DNA of 52,180 nt from JBAZAX01 sp041671765 (GTDB taxonomy: Bacteria > Babelota > Babeliae > Babelales > RVW-14). Under the pieces are notes generated by a model. The model was given only the letters and a program-made list of their open reading frames with translations. It was not told where the DNA came from and did not search any database. Below, in pieces: positions 25,722-34,189 of the stretch (positions are counted from its first letter, which is position 1; every line of letters starts with the position of its first letter). The stretch is taken from contig JBAZAX010000009.1 in NCBI GenBank assembly GCA_041671765.1, forward strand, positions 1 through 52,180. Reading direction: 5' to 3'. Position numbers and translations under genes: made by a program.

Positions 25722-27533
25722 ATGAAAAAATCGAATATTGGTTTGATTGTCACATTTTTAATTATATCAGTAGTGAGTTGTTTATTTGGAATGAAGCGCG
25801 AAGCTAATGGCCAAGGTGATGGGGTACCGGTGGAAAAGGCGCAAAGGCAAGAGCCTGCAAAACAAGCGTCTAAAAAATTAGTTGGCCTTATAAATAACGG
25901 GTCAGACTGTTTTGTGAATTCTGCCATACAAATTTTATATAATATACCGCAATTTCAGGAATTCTTAAATTTACACAGAACTGATTATGTTTTAGCCGGG
26001 GATAATGGGCCTTTTTCTATTCCATTGCAAATTATTTATATATTTGATGAGTTGCAACGAAGTAGTGTTGCTGAGGGTAGAGTTATCGTGAGCCCAAAAG
26101 TTTTTAGGGAATTTGTTTGCAAAAATAGTACAAGTCCAGCCATGCGTGGCATGTTAAAAGGTCAACATGATTCGGGAGAATTTTTGAAGTTGTTGCTTGA
26201 GCCTTTTCAGTATTATACAAAGTATCATCTTGATTTACTAAATGTGCTTGCGTCATTAATGCCTAGCGATGATGGCGCAGTGTGTGATTTACTAAAAAAA
26301 GAGCTTATTGATTTGGTGCTTTTTGATATTTCGAATTTTAATAATTCAGATCGATTATCTTTTGATTTTTTTGCTCGATGTGTTAAACGTAGGGCAGATG
26401 AACTTAGGCTAAAAATTTCAAAAGCCAAATTAAAAGAAGCATTTCAACGTAAAGATTTAAATAATTTTGCTGAATATGCTTTATCTACAAAAAAATTGAT
26501 TAATGATTTGGGCCGTCAGGAATCAGAAGAGTTTTTTGGTAAAATATCAGATTTAATTGGTGCAATGGGTGCTTTTCATGAAGGTGTAGATTCCCAATCC
26601 CAATCAGCTATAGATGTTTTAGATTTATTTATTAGGGTATCAGAATATGATTTGTTAGATGAAATTAAACTTTTGACATTACAAGACGTTTTTGGAGAAA
26701 ACAAAAATTGGGAGTGGCTTAAAGATAAAGTAAAGTACTTGAAATTAACTCGTGCTGATACCATCTATCTTAATAATTGTGATGTGTTAAATAAACATTT
26801 AGATGTGGCATTAGAAGGGATAAGAGCTCTAGAATTACATCCAGTATTAGATAAATCTTTGCGCAATATTCAAAGAAATCTTTTAGATTTTAGGCGTCTT
26901 TTCTGCGCTAGAGTGAATGGCAATTGGCAAGTATGTTTGAATTTGATGTCGCCTTTGGCGGTTGATTTTCAATTCTTGGCGGAAGTTGTTACTCCATTGG
27001 AATTAGAAAGCGACTATAAAAAAGATTCTAGGCCACGTTTAAAATTAGAAGACTTATTGAATTTGTTTGTACAGTTTGATGTTACTGCTGATATGCCTGA
27101 AATTTTAATTGTGCAACCAAAATCTTTTACTGACGAAGATTGCACTTTACCAGATATAAAAAAGGTTGATGCGAAGACATCAAAAACTTTTGGTTTTGAG
27201 AGTTTTAGCGGTCAATGGTTAGGTCAAGGTATGAAATTTCCATTAGTTTATACGCCAGGCATTATTTTAAATATTAGAAATCAGCATTATGAATTGATTG
27301 GAATGATTTATCATCGCGGGGATTCGGCATCGAGAGGCCATTTTATAGCCTCATGTAAAACTGGATCTTCCTGGAAAATTTTTGATGATGTAAGGGCATC
27401 TGATTTTTCCAAGAAATATATAGCTGATGGAGCATTTACTGCACACGTTGCAATTTATCGTAAGGTACACAGTGCGCCATTTTTGCCACATGTCGTAGGA
27501 AATGTTGTCAGTGGTTCTGAGGTAAAACAGTAA
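25722..27533 (+). CDS. USP-family ubiquitin C-terminal hydrolase, exported
   Basis: Predicted deubiquitinase of eukaryotic USP/UBP type. The 603-residue product begins with a hydrophobic leader ending ISVVSC, where Cys20 could be lipidated. The Cys box GLINNGSDCFVNSAIQ (55-70) has catalytic Cys63. The His box YELIGMIYHRGD...RGHFIA (523-542) has His540, followed by WKIFDD with Asp555/556. The spacing of about 475 residues between boxes is within the USP range. Bacteria lack ubiquitin, so the substrate is presumably a host protein; how it crosses the outer membrane is not shown. GGGGG lies before this ATG, which I prefer to 25710. The gene stands alone between its own promoter and terminator. 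Confidence 0.85.
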   Translation: MKKSNIGLIVTFLIISVVSCLFGMKREANGQGDGVPVEKAQRQEPAKQASKKLVGLINNGSDCFVNSAIQILYNIPQFQEFLNLHRTDYVLAGDNGPFSIPLQIIYIFDELQRSSVAEGRVIVSPKVFREFVCKNSTSPAMRGMLKGQHDSGEFLKLLLEPFQYYTKYHLDLLNVLASLMPSDDGAVCDLLKKELIDLVLFDISNFNNSDRLSFDFFARCVKRRADELRLKISKAKLKEAFQRKDLNNFAEYALSTKKLINDLGRQESEEFFGKISDLIGAMGAFHEGVDSQSQSAIDVLDLFIRVSEYDLLDEIKLLTLQDVFGENKNWEWLKDKVKYLKLTRADTIYLNNCDVLNKHLDVALEGIRALELHPVLDKSLRNIQRNLLDFRRLFCARVNGNWQVCLNLMSPLAVDFQFLAEVVTPLELESDYKKDSRPRLKLEDLLNLFVQFDVTADMPEILIVQPKSFTDEDCTLPDIKKVDAKTSKTFGFESFSGQWLGQGMKFPLVYTPGIILNIRNQHYELIGMIYHRGDSASRGHFIASCKTGSSWKIFDDVRASDFSKKYIADGAFTAHVAIYRKVHSAPFLPHVVGNVVSGSEVKQ

Positions 27534-27565
27534 TCCCTACTTACCGCTTTAGTGTTTAAATTTAA

Positions 27566-27609
27566 AGAGGGGTGTAAAGTTGTCGATGACTTTACACCCC
27601 TCTCTTTTT
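27566..27609 (+). terminator. Strong Rho-independent terminator after the deubiquitinase gene
   Basis: AGAGGGGTGTAAAGT pairs with ACTTTACACCCCTCT (15 bp) around an 8-base loop, followed by CTTTTTC. Confidence 0.93.
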
Positions 27610-27686
27610 CTTTTAACTTAATTTTAAAATGTTTAGCAAAAAAATAGACTCGCTGGCGAAGAATTTTTAACGAAAGATGAGGGGAT

Positions 27687-28502
27687 ATGCAGCCAATAGG
27701 TATTTTTGATTCTGGAGTAGGGGGGCTTGGAATTTTTAAGGCAATTGCTCAGCAATTACCGGAGCAGGATCTTATTTACTTTGCTGATAATAATAATTTA
27801 CCCTTCGGGCAAAAAACGACGGAACAACTGCAGCAAATTACCAGTAAAATTTTAGATTATCTTATTTCAACACATAACATCAAAATTGCTGTAGTCGCTT
27901 GCAATACGGCGTCAGTTTCTAGCCTTTCGTATTTGAGAGAAAAATATCCGACAATTCCCATCGTTGGGGCTGTGCCGGTTATTAAGCCGGCTTGTGAACT
28001 TTCTAAAAATAAAAAAGTGGCAATTTTAGCTACTTTACATACAACTAACAGTGAGTATCAAAAACAATTAATTGCTCAATATGGAAGTGGAGTCGAGGTT
28101 TTAAGTATTGCTTGTCCTGATCTGGTTGATTTGGTTGAAGCAGGACTGTTTGATGATCCTCATACACAAGAAAAACTGCAGGAGTATTTATCTCCGGCGA
28201 TAGCGCTGGGTGTTGATGTAGTTGGTCTTGCATGTACACACTATCCATTCTTGCGAGTCCAAATTCAGAAATTGTTACCTGAGGGTGTAATTATTCTTGA
28301 TTCAAATGATGCTGTTGCAAGGCAAGTAGTTAAGGTGCAAAGTAAAATACTTGCGAGTAATGCACTAGATAAGCAACCTGGATTTTCAGAAAAAACAGCA
28401 AAATATTCATTTTATGTCACAAAAGAACCGGAGAAGTTTCAGGTTGTTGCACGTAAGTTGCTTGGAGAGATTATTGATTCAGTTTCGTTGATTTCCTTGT
28501 GA
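27687..28502 (+). CDS. murI: Glutamate racemase
   Basis: Interconverts L- and D-glutamate to supply D-Glu for peptidoglycan. The 271-residue product has GIFDSGVGGLG (5-15, catalytic Asp8), the first cysteine motif VACNTAS (Cys72) and the second ACTHYP (Cys183, usually GCTHYP). All catalytic residues are present and length is typical. GAGGGG lies just upstream of the ATG. Its own terminator-like hairpin follows at 28541. Confidence 0.94.
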   Translation: MQPIGIFDSGVGGLGIFKAIAQQLPEQDLIYFADNNNLPFGQKTTEQLQQITSKILDYLISTHNIKIAVVACNTASVSSLSYLREKYPTIPIVGAVPVIKPACELSKNKKVAILATLHTTNSEYQKQLIAQYGSGVEVLSIACPDLVDLVEAGLFDDPHTQEKLQEYLSPAIALGVDVVGLACTHYPFLRVQIQKLLPEGVIILDSNDAVARQVVKVQSKILASNALDKQPGFSEKTAKYSFYVTKEPEKFQVVARKLLGEIIDSVSLISL

Positions 28503-28540
28503 TCGAATAAGTTGATCAAATAGATTGAACTGGAATTTAT

Positions 28541-28576
28541 ATAGGCAGTAAAGCGATTAATCACGCTACTGCCTAT
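28541..28576. terminator. Hairpin between convergent murI and ankyrin genes
   Basis: ATAGGCAGTA pairs with TACTGCCTAT, with an inner GCG/CGC pair, forming a long stem without a strong T-tract on either side. The position between two converging stops suggests a bidirectional terminator. Confidence 0.6.
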
Positions 28577-28605
28577 TGCTAATTTATTACAGGTCTGATG
28601 ATTGT

Positions 28606-29685
28606 TTATGGTAATGTAACTGCGAAGTCGTTTCGTTCTCCGATCACTGCATTTGGGTTCATTGTGGATGGGTTTATAGTTATTTCTCTCGATAAATTTG
28701 TGCTTGTAGGTGCCCCATATATTAATCTATACCAGACTGTAAGATACTTATATTTTCCTGGAACAGGATCTCCAAAAAGCGTATTTTGCCATGATCCATA
28801 AGTTGTTTGGATATTACTATTCGAAAGTCTTCGTCTTTTATTTTGTAAATCAAAGTATTTAATATTATTTATCGTTTGCTGTAAAATAGATGTTACATCT
28901 TTGCCTGTTATTCCACGTGTATCAGTACCATATTTGGCTAATAAAATTTTTACGTGAAATGGTACTTGGCCCGAATTATTTGTGGTGGCGATTGACGCAC
29001 CCCTTGCGAGAAGAGTATGCGCTGCGCTACCCAGTTGCAGAGAAGTGGCAAGATGTAGCGGAGTGCTGCCGTTTTTATCCTTGGCATTTACATTTGCACC
29101 TTTATCTATCAAAAAATTCACGAATAATGGTTTATTATACATAGCTGACCAATGTAAAGGTGTACGGCTCAGATCATCTGTGATGTTGACAAAAGCCCTA
29201 AGCTCAAATAGTTTTTTGGCCACATCTGTTGTTGTATTATATTGAACAGCGTGATGCAAAGGGGCCCAATTATTTGCTGAGCCAGCTGATCGGGATAGTG
29301 ATGGGGCCGGATTGCCTATTACATTTACGTTAGCACATTGATTTACAACCAACGTGCTAATAGATGCAATATTATTTGATCCAATTGCGTTGAATAAAGC
29401 TATCTCTGGATTTGTTAGGGTTCGAGGTCCTTCAATTTTAGGATTTCCCACGTATGGGCATTGTACAAGTACGACTTGAACTTGAGGTTGCTGTTCTGCC
29501 ACCACCTGAACTGTGGGATTTTGGGTGTTAACGGTTTGAGTTAAACTGTCTTGCGTGAGAACTGTAGTAGTTAAATTATCTGGTGTTGCGACTGTAATTC
29601 CATATAAATATTTGTTTGAAAAAATAAATATAAACAGCAGTACAATGCTAGTTTTTGCAAAAAATATCTTCCTTGAATTTTTCAT
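28606..29685 (-). CDS. Exported ankyrin-repeat protein
   Basis: The 359-residue product has a hydrophobic signal segment (about 9-28), a Thr/Gln/Val-rich stretch (NLTTTVLTQDSLTQTV; PTVQVVAEQQPQVQVV), then about four ankyrin repeats (about 105-245) with the TPLHWSAMYNK and TPLHLATSLQ cores and GANVNAKDKNG turns. Ankyrin repeats bind proteins; in host-associated bacteria such proteins are often effectors, which is a possibility only. The C-terminal 110 residues are unrecognised. The ATG at 29685 has TTAGGAG upstream and gives a signal peptide; an earlier in-frame start at 29760 does not. Confidence 0.8.
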   Translation of the reverse strand: MKNSRKIFFAKTSIVLLFIFIFSNKYLYGITVATPDNLTTTVLTQDSLTQTVNTQNPTVQVVAEQQPQVQVVLVQCPYVGNPKIEGPRTLTNPEIALFNAIGSNNIASISTLVVNQCANVNVIGNPAPSLSRSAGSANNWAPLHHAVQYNTTTDVAKKLFELRAFVNITDDLSRTPLHWSAMYNKPLFVNFLIDKGANVNAKDKNGSTPLHLATSLQLGSAAHTLLARGASIATTNNSGQVPFHVKILLAKYGTDTRGITGKDVTSILQQTINNIKYFDLQNKRRRLSNSNIQTTYGSWQNTLFGDPVPGKYKYLTVWYRLIYGAPTSTNLSREITINPSTMNPNAVIGERNDFAVTLP

Positions 29686-29887
29686 TCCACTATCTCCTAA
29701 AAAATTATTTAACCAAAGTGTACGACAAAATACTATCTTTGTTAGGATATTAAATTTCAAATTGAAAAGTCAACAGCAGTATTATTAAAGTGCATCAAGT
29801 CTATATTTTTATTATTTTTGGTATTATGCTGCCAACAAAGAGCTTAGAGTTTTTTAAATAATATTTTGGTTAGTAAGGGAGTAGTCT

Positions 29888-30508
29888 ATGTCTAAAGTGT
29901 TTTGGATAGCAAGTTTATGTACTGTTTTTTTAATAGTTATGTCTTCAATTTACTTAACGATGGGAGAAAAAAATATGAATAAAAAAGTGTTGTTTATTTT
30001 GATGCCGGAAAATTATCAGGATTTTGAATTTAATGTGCCTTACCAAACTTTGCAGTCCAGAGGCGTTACAATTGATGTTGCAGGTCTAAAACCTGGGGTT
30101 GCCAAAGGCAAACTTGGGGGCTCATTTACACCAAATCTTTTGCTGAGCGATTTAACTGAAAATGACTTTGATAAGTACGATGCTGTTATTATCCCTGGTG
30201 GCCCCGGGTCAGTTGAATACTTGTGGGATAACAAAAAATTACAAGATGTGGTAAAATACTTTAATTCCAAGGGTAAAATTGTTGCCGCTATCTGTTATGC
30301 AGTAATTTTGCCTGTACAGTCAGGAATATTGAAGGGTAAGCAGGCAACCGTTTTTCCAACTGATGAGGCCAAAGCGATTTTGAAAAATTGTGAAGTCGAT
30401 TTTGTTGATAAGGGGTGTGTTGTACTGACGGATGATAAAATTATTACGGCCCAGGGTCCCAAATTTGCAAACGAGTTTGCAAATGAAATTGTTAAGATAT
30501 TAAAGTAA
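29888..30508 (+). CDS. Membrane-anchored DJ-1/PfpI-family protein
   Basis: The 206-residue product has an N-terminal TM helix (about 4-24) and then a complete DJ-1/PfpI domain: VLFILMPENYQDFEF (34-48, conserved acidic residue at 41 or 47), AVIIPGGPGS (99-108) and AAICYAVILPV with nucleophile Cys136. Family members act as glyoxalase-like enzymes, chaperones or redox sensors; the specific role is not visible. An anchor is unusual, since most are cytosolic. GGGAG precedes the ATG. hflX follows after 15 bases. Confidence 0.82.
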   Translation: MSKVFWIASLCTVFLIVMSSIYLTMGEKNMNKKVLFILMPENYQDFEFNVPYQTLQSRGVTIDVAGLKPGVAKGKLGGSFTPNLLLSDLTENDFDKYDAVIIPGGPGSVEYLWDNKKLQDVVKYFNSKGKIVAAICYAVILPVQSGILKGKQATVFPTDEAKAILKNCEVDFVDKGCVVLTDDKIITAQGPKFANEFANEIVKILK

Positions 30509-30523
30509 GACTTAAGGATTAGG

Positions 30524-31636
30524 ATGGCAAAAAGAGTTTCAGTCGCTATTCAAGATATTCATCCCAAAACTTTAGCAGTTGGTGTTTATACACCTTATGT
30601 TAAAATTTCTAGTGCAGAAAATTATTATGAAGAATTTCTGAGCTTAATTAAAACTTTGGGGATGCACTATGACGAAACTTATTTCATAAAGGTTCGTGCT
30701 GTAGATACAAATACGTTTTTTACAAAAGGAAAACTTGAAGAGTTAAAGCTAATTTGTGACCAAAAACAGATTGAGGTAATAATTTTTTCTGAAACGTTAA
30801 ATCCGTTGCAAGAAAGAAACTTAGAAGATGCTCTGGATTGTAGCATTATGGACCGTGAACAACTGATTCTTGAAATTTTCAAAAAATCTGCACATACGGC
30901 TGAGGGTAAAATTCAGGTTGAGATGGCTGAGGTTCAATTTTTGAAAACAAGAATTATTGGAAAAGGGGTTGAATATTCTCAGCAGCTTGGTGTTATTGGA
31001 ACCAAGGGACCGGGTGAAACTGCAACAGAAAAAATGCGACAAGTGTTTGCTGACAAATTGCGCCAGGCAAAACAAAAGCTTGAGACCTTGCAAAAGGCTC
31101 GAGATAACCAACGTAAAAGAAGGCTAAGTAGTAATATTCCCAATCTTTGCATTGTTGGTTATACAAATTCAGGTAAATCCAGTCTGTTGAATAACTTAAC
31201 AAAAAGTACAATTTTGGCTGAGGATAAACTTTTTGCTACTCTTGATACCACAACACGCGAATTTTATATTGGCGGAAAAACAAAAATTTTAATTTCAGAT
31301 ACTGTTGGATTTATAAGTCAGTTACCACATAAACTTGTGGAAGCGTTCAGGTCAACGCTTGATGAATTAAAATATGCAAGTTTATTATTACATGTCGTTG
31401 ATTTAAGCAATCTTGAGTGGCGTAGCCAAATTAATGTTGTCAATGACACGATCAAAGAGTTGGGAGTTGAGAAGCCTGTTTTATATGTTTTCAATAAGAT
31501 GGACAAACTCTCTGCTGAAGAGCTTGAACAGCTGCAAAAAGAAATCATCGACTATCAGCCACATGTTTTAATTCACACTCAATCAAAAGATGGAGTGAAG
31601 CAGTTAGTTAATTATTTAATGAATTATAAATTTTAA
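30524..31636 (+). CDS. hflX: GTPase HflX
   Basis: Ribosome-splitting GTPase that rescues stalled ribosomes under stress. The 370-residue product has the HflX N-terminal domain (DTNTFFTKGKLEEL, 61-74; ETLNPLQERNLED, 90-102), the glycine-rich linker GTKGPGETATE (159-169), a coiled helix, and the G domain with GYTNSGKS (212-219), DTVGFI and NKMD. Length is normal. gap follows 13 bases later in what is probably the same transcript. Confidence 0.93.
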   Translation: MAKRVSVAIQDIHPKTLAVGVYTPYVKISSAENYYEEFLSLIKTLGMHYDETYFIKVRAVDTNTFFTKGKLEELKLICDQKQIEVIIFSETLNPLQERNLEDALDCSIMDREQLILEIFKKSAHTAEGKIQVEMAEVQFLKTRIIGKGVEYSQQLGVIGTKGPGETATEKMRQVFADKLRQAKQKLETLQKARDNQRKRRLSSNIPNLCIVGYTNSGKSSLLNNLTKSTILAEDKLFATLDTTTREFYIGGKTKILISDTVGFISQLPHKLVEAFRSTLDELKYASLLLHVVDLSNLEWRSQINVVNDTIKELGVEKPVLYVFNKMDKLSAEELEQLQKEIIDYQPHVLIHTQSKDGVKQLVNYLMNYKF

Positions 31637-31649
31637 GAAAGCGTTTAGT

Positions 31650-32648
31650 ATGAGAATTGCGATTAACGGATTTGGAAGAATAGGCCGCGCTTTTTTACGT
31701 ACAATACTTTTGGATAAAAATGCAAAAGATAAACTTGATGTTGTTGCGATAAATCTTGGCCCAAGCAAAGATATAAGACTAGATCTTCTGTTTAAATACG
31801 ATTCGGTGATGAAGGAATTTCCCGGGACTGTTCAATTTAAAGATAATGTTTTTGTAGTTGATGGAAAACATATTAAAGTTTTTACTGAAGCAGATCCAGC
31901 AAAGTTGCCATGGAAATCTTTGGGAATAGATTGGGTCATTGAGGCTTCCGGACATTTTACTTCGCATCAAAAGGCAAGTGCGCATATAACATCAGGCTGC
32001 AGCAAGGTGCTTGTTACTGCTCCGGTTGGAGATGCAGATGTAACAATTGTCCCTGGCGTTAATGATAACGCTTATGACGCAACGCAGCATTCTATTATTT
32101 CACTTGGTAGTTGTACCACAAATGCATTTGCGCCAATGGTTAAAGTTATAAATGATAGTTTTGGGATTGTTAATGGAATGATGACAACGGTTCATGCATA
32201 CACAAATGATCAAGTTTTGCTTGATGTTGAGCACAAAGATCCAAGAAGAGCTCGTGCAGCTGCAATGAACATAGTTCCAACTAAAACTGGTGCCGCCAAG
32301 GTTATATTTCAAATTTTTCCCGAAATGACCGGAAAGATTGAGGCCGTTGCAATTCGTGTTCCGGTGCCAATAGTTTCGCTTGTTGATTTTGCGTTTGTTA
32401 CATCGAAGTCTTTAACAGCGCATGATATTAATCAAGTGTTTTTAAAATATGCTAACGGAGAAATGAAGAATACCTTGCAGTATATTACAGATCCGTTGGT
32501 ATCGTCTGATTTCATTGGGAATACACATTCGTGCATTTTTGATAGCCTTCTAACTCAAGCCATTGGAAATGTTGGTAAGTGTTTTGCCTGGTATGATAAC
32601 GAATTTGGATATTCGTGCCGATTAAAGGATTTTTTGCTTCACAACTAA
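31650..32648 (+). CDS. gap: Glyceraldehyde-3-phosphate dehydrogenase
   Basis: Oxidises glyceraldehyde-3-phosphate to 1,3-bisphosphoglycerate. The 332-residue product has INGFGRIGR (5-13), the active site SLGSCTTNAF with Cys155 (most relatives have S-x-ASCTTN) and His182 in TTVHAYT. The end of the second beta strand reads AINLGPSKD (33-41), lacking the Asp that binds the NAD ribose in NAD-specific enzymes, so cofactor preference may differ. C-terminal WYDNEFGYSCR is canonical. Together with ldh it supports a glycolytic lifestyle. Confidence 0.93.
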   Translation: MRIAINGFGRIGRAFLRTILLDKNAKDKLDVVAINLGPSKDIRLDLLFKYDSVMKEFPGTVQFKDNVFVVDGKHIKVFTEADPAKLPWKSLGIDWVIEASGHFTSHQKASAHITSGCSKVLVTAPVGDADVTIVPGVNDNAYDATQHSIISLGSCTTNAFAPMVKVINDSFGIVNGMMTTVHAYTNDQVLLDVEHKDPRRARAAAMNIVPTKTGAAKVIFQIFPEMTGKIEAVAIRVPVPIVSLVDFAFVTSKSLTAHDINQVFLKYANGEMKNTLQYITDPLVSSDFIGNTHSCIFDSLLTQAIGNVGKCFAWYDNEFGYSCRLKDFLLHN

Positions 32649-32683
32649 TCAAAGTTAGTTTAGACTAGCTTTATTATTGGTAG

Positions 32684-32760
32684 GGGCCCATAGCTCAGTT
32701 GGTTAGAGCAGTCGGCTCATAACCGAAAGGTCCCAGGTTCAAGTCCTGGTGGGCCCACCA
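32684..32760 (+). tRNA. tRNA with CAU anticodon (Ile2 or elongator Met)
   Basis: Complete 77-base cloverleaf: acceptor GGGCCCA pairs with TGGGCCC, D-stem GCTC/GAGC, anticodon loop CTCATAA, T-arm with GGTTCAAGTCC, encoded CCA. G1-C72 pairs and the anticodon stem lacks three G-C pairs, so it is not initiator tRNA. The acceptor pairs C4-G69 and C5-G68 and the CGGCTCATAACCG stem-loop resemble tRNA-Ile2, whose CAU is modified to lysidine-AU. Ile2 versus elongator Met cannot be settled by eye. Confidence 0.93.
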
Positions 32761-32812
32761 AGAAAATTCAAATTACCATCAGTCCTAAATTTCAACCAAA
32801 AGGATCTCTATT

Positions 32813-33550
32813 ATGTCCGGAAAAGCTCTTTGGCAAAATTTAAAGGACTTGGTTGACTTCGATAAAAAGATTCTTAAATTAAAAAATGATATCGATTCAA
32901 CAAAAAAATCTTTAAATGATGACTCAATCCAAATTTCAAGATTGAAAGTTTCACTCGAAAATAAAAGTCAGTTTTGCTTGCAAATGCAAAAAAATGTTGA
33001 CTCTTTTGAGTTGGATTCAAAAACTTTTGAGGAAGAGGAAAAGGCCAAGAAGGTCAAGCTAGACTCTGTAAAAAATCAAAAAGAGTATAAATCTATTGAA
33101 GCAGAGGTCGAGCATGCTCGCAAAGAACGCATAAAATTTGAAAATCAGATTACAGAAGCTTGGTATAATCTCGAGAATGCAAAAAAAGAGTATGACGTAG
33201 AGAAGCTTAAAGTTGTTGAGAAAGAAGAGTTATTAGTTAAGGATATGGAAGTCAAAACTTCCAATATTCAGGATTTAACATCTAAACTCAATGCTCTTAA
33301 TGAAGAACGAAATACTATTTCAAGTACAATTCCTACGGATTGGCTTTTAAAATATGATCGCATGAAAAACAGTGTTGACGATCCTATTGCTCCAGTAATT
33401 AATGGAAGTTGTAGCGCGTGTTATTATTCTGTTTTACAACAAGATTATTTAAGACTTAAAAGATCGGGCGTACTCCCATGCCGTAGTTGCTACAGATTTT
33501 TGTATTATGATGAAGAGGAGGAAAAAGCTTTGCAGCAGGCTAAGTTTTAA
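32813..33550 (+). CDS. Coiled-coil C4 zinc-ribbon protein
   Basis: The 245-residue product is almost entirely charged coiled-coil (about 15-170), with the family-typical KNQKEYKSIEAEVEHARKE, followed by a C-terminal zinc ribbon CSACYYSV...LPCRSC with two CxxC pairs about 20 residues apart. This is the CT398/zf-RING_7 type of bacterial zinc-ribbon protein; its function is not well established, though nucleic-acid or protein bridging is often proposed. The next gene, 23 bases on, encodes RNase HI; the same pair is adjacent in mycobacteria (Rv2229c-Rv2228c). Confidence 0.82.
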   Translation: MSGKALWQNLKDLVDFDKKILKLKNDIDSTKKSLNDDSIQISRLKVSLENKSQFCLQMQKNVDSFELDSKTFEEEEKAKKVKLDSVKNQKEYKSIEAEVEHARKERIKFENQITEAWYNLENAKKEYDVEKLKVVEKEELLVKDMEVKTSNIQDLTSKLNALNEERNTISSTIPTDWLLKYDRMKNSVDDPIAPVINGSCSACYYSVLQQDYLRLKRSGVLPCRSCYRFLYYDEEEEKALQQAKF

Positions 33551-33573
33551 AAATAGTTGCATAGCTTGGGCCC

Positions 33574-34179
33574 ATGGAAAATCAATTATTAATATTTGGG
33601 TTTGATAAAGATAATAAAAAAGTTAAATTAGCACCGCATCAGGTTGGGTGTGACTCCAAGCCATTAAATCAAAAAAATAAAGAAAAAACATTACAGGCGT
33701 GGAGCATTTTTGTCGATGGGGCAGCTAGGGGAAATCCCGGTCCGGCGGGTGCGGGGATTTATATTTTTAATTCGGAACAAAAAATCCAAGCAGCATTTTT
33801 TTTGGGTGAAAAAACAAATAATCAGGCCGAGTATTTAGCTCTAGTTTTGGCCTTATTTCTTTTAAAACAAAAAATTGATGATTCAAATTTAAAAAATATT
33901 TTTTTGACAGTTCATTCTGATTCTGAATTACTGATTAGGCAACTTTGTGGCTTTTACAAAATTAAAAATCCGGTGTTGATCAAGTTGTATGGGCTTGTAA
34001 AGCAATCTTTAAATGGGGTAAGTCATAAATTTACTCATGTTATGAGAGAGAACAATAAGGTTGCAGATAAACTTGCAAATGAGGGAATCGATAAAAAGAA
34101 AGAAATACCTACTAAATTTTTGAATTTTCTGGCAAACTTGGACGATGGTAATAATATTATTGAAATGCTAAAAAAGTAA
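33574..34179 (+). CDS. rnhA: Ribonuclease HI-family protein
   Basis: Cleaves RNA in RNA-DNA hybrids. The 201-residue product has a short N-terminal extension (1-40), then the RNase HI fold with all four acidic residues: Asp48 (FVDGAARGNPGPAG), Glu86 (NNQAEYLAL), Asp116 (VHSDSELL) and Asp165 (NKVADKLAN). The sequence is of the 'GNPGPAG' subgroup (RVT_3 type). Upstream ribosome site is weak (CTTGGG). The SpoIID-like gene follows 10 bases later. Confidence 0.88.
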   Translation: MENQLLIFGFDKDNKKVKLAPHQVGCDSKPLNQKNKEKTLQAWSIFVDGAARGNPGPAGAGIYIFNSEQKIQAAFFLGEKTNNQAEYLALVLALFLLKQKIDDSNLKNIFLTVHSDSELLIRQLCGFYKIKNPVLIKLYGLVKQSLNGVSHKFTHVMRENNKVADKLANEGIDKKKEIPTKFLNFLANLDDGNNIIEMLKK

Positions 34180-34189
34180 CAGAACACAC

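Noticed and set aside
32684..32760. tRNA-CAU considered as initiator tRNA
   Set aside because: G1-C72 pair is present and the anticodon stem lacks the three G-C pairs of initiators.
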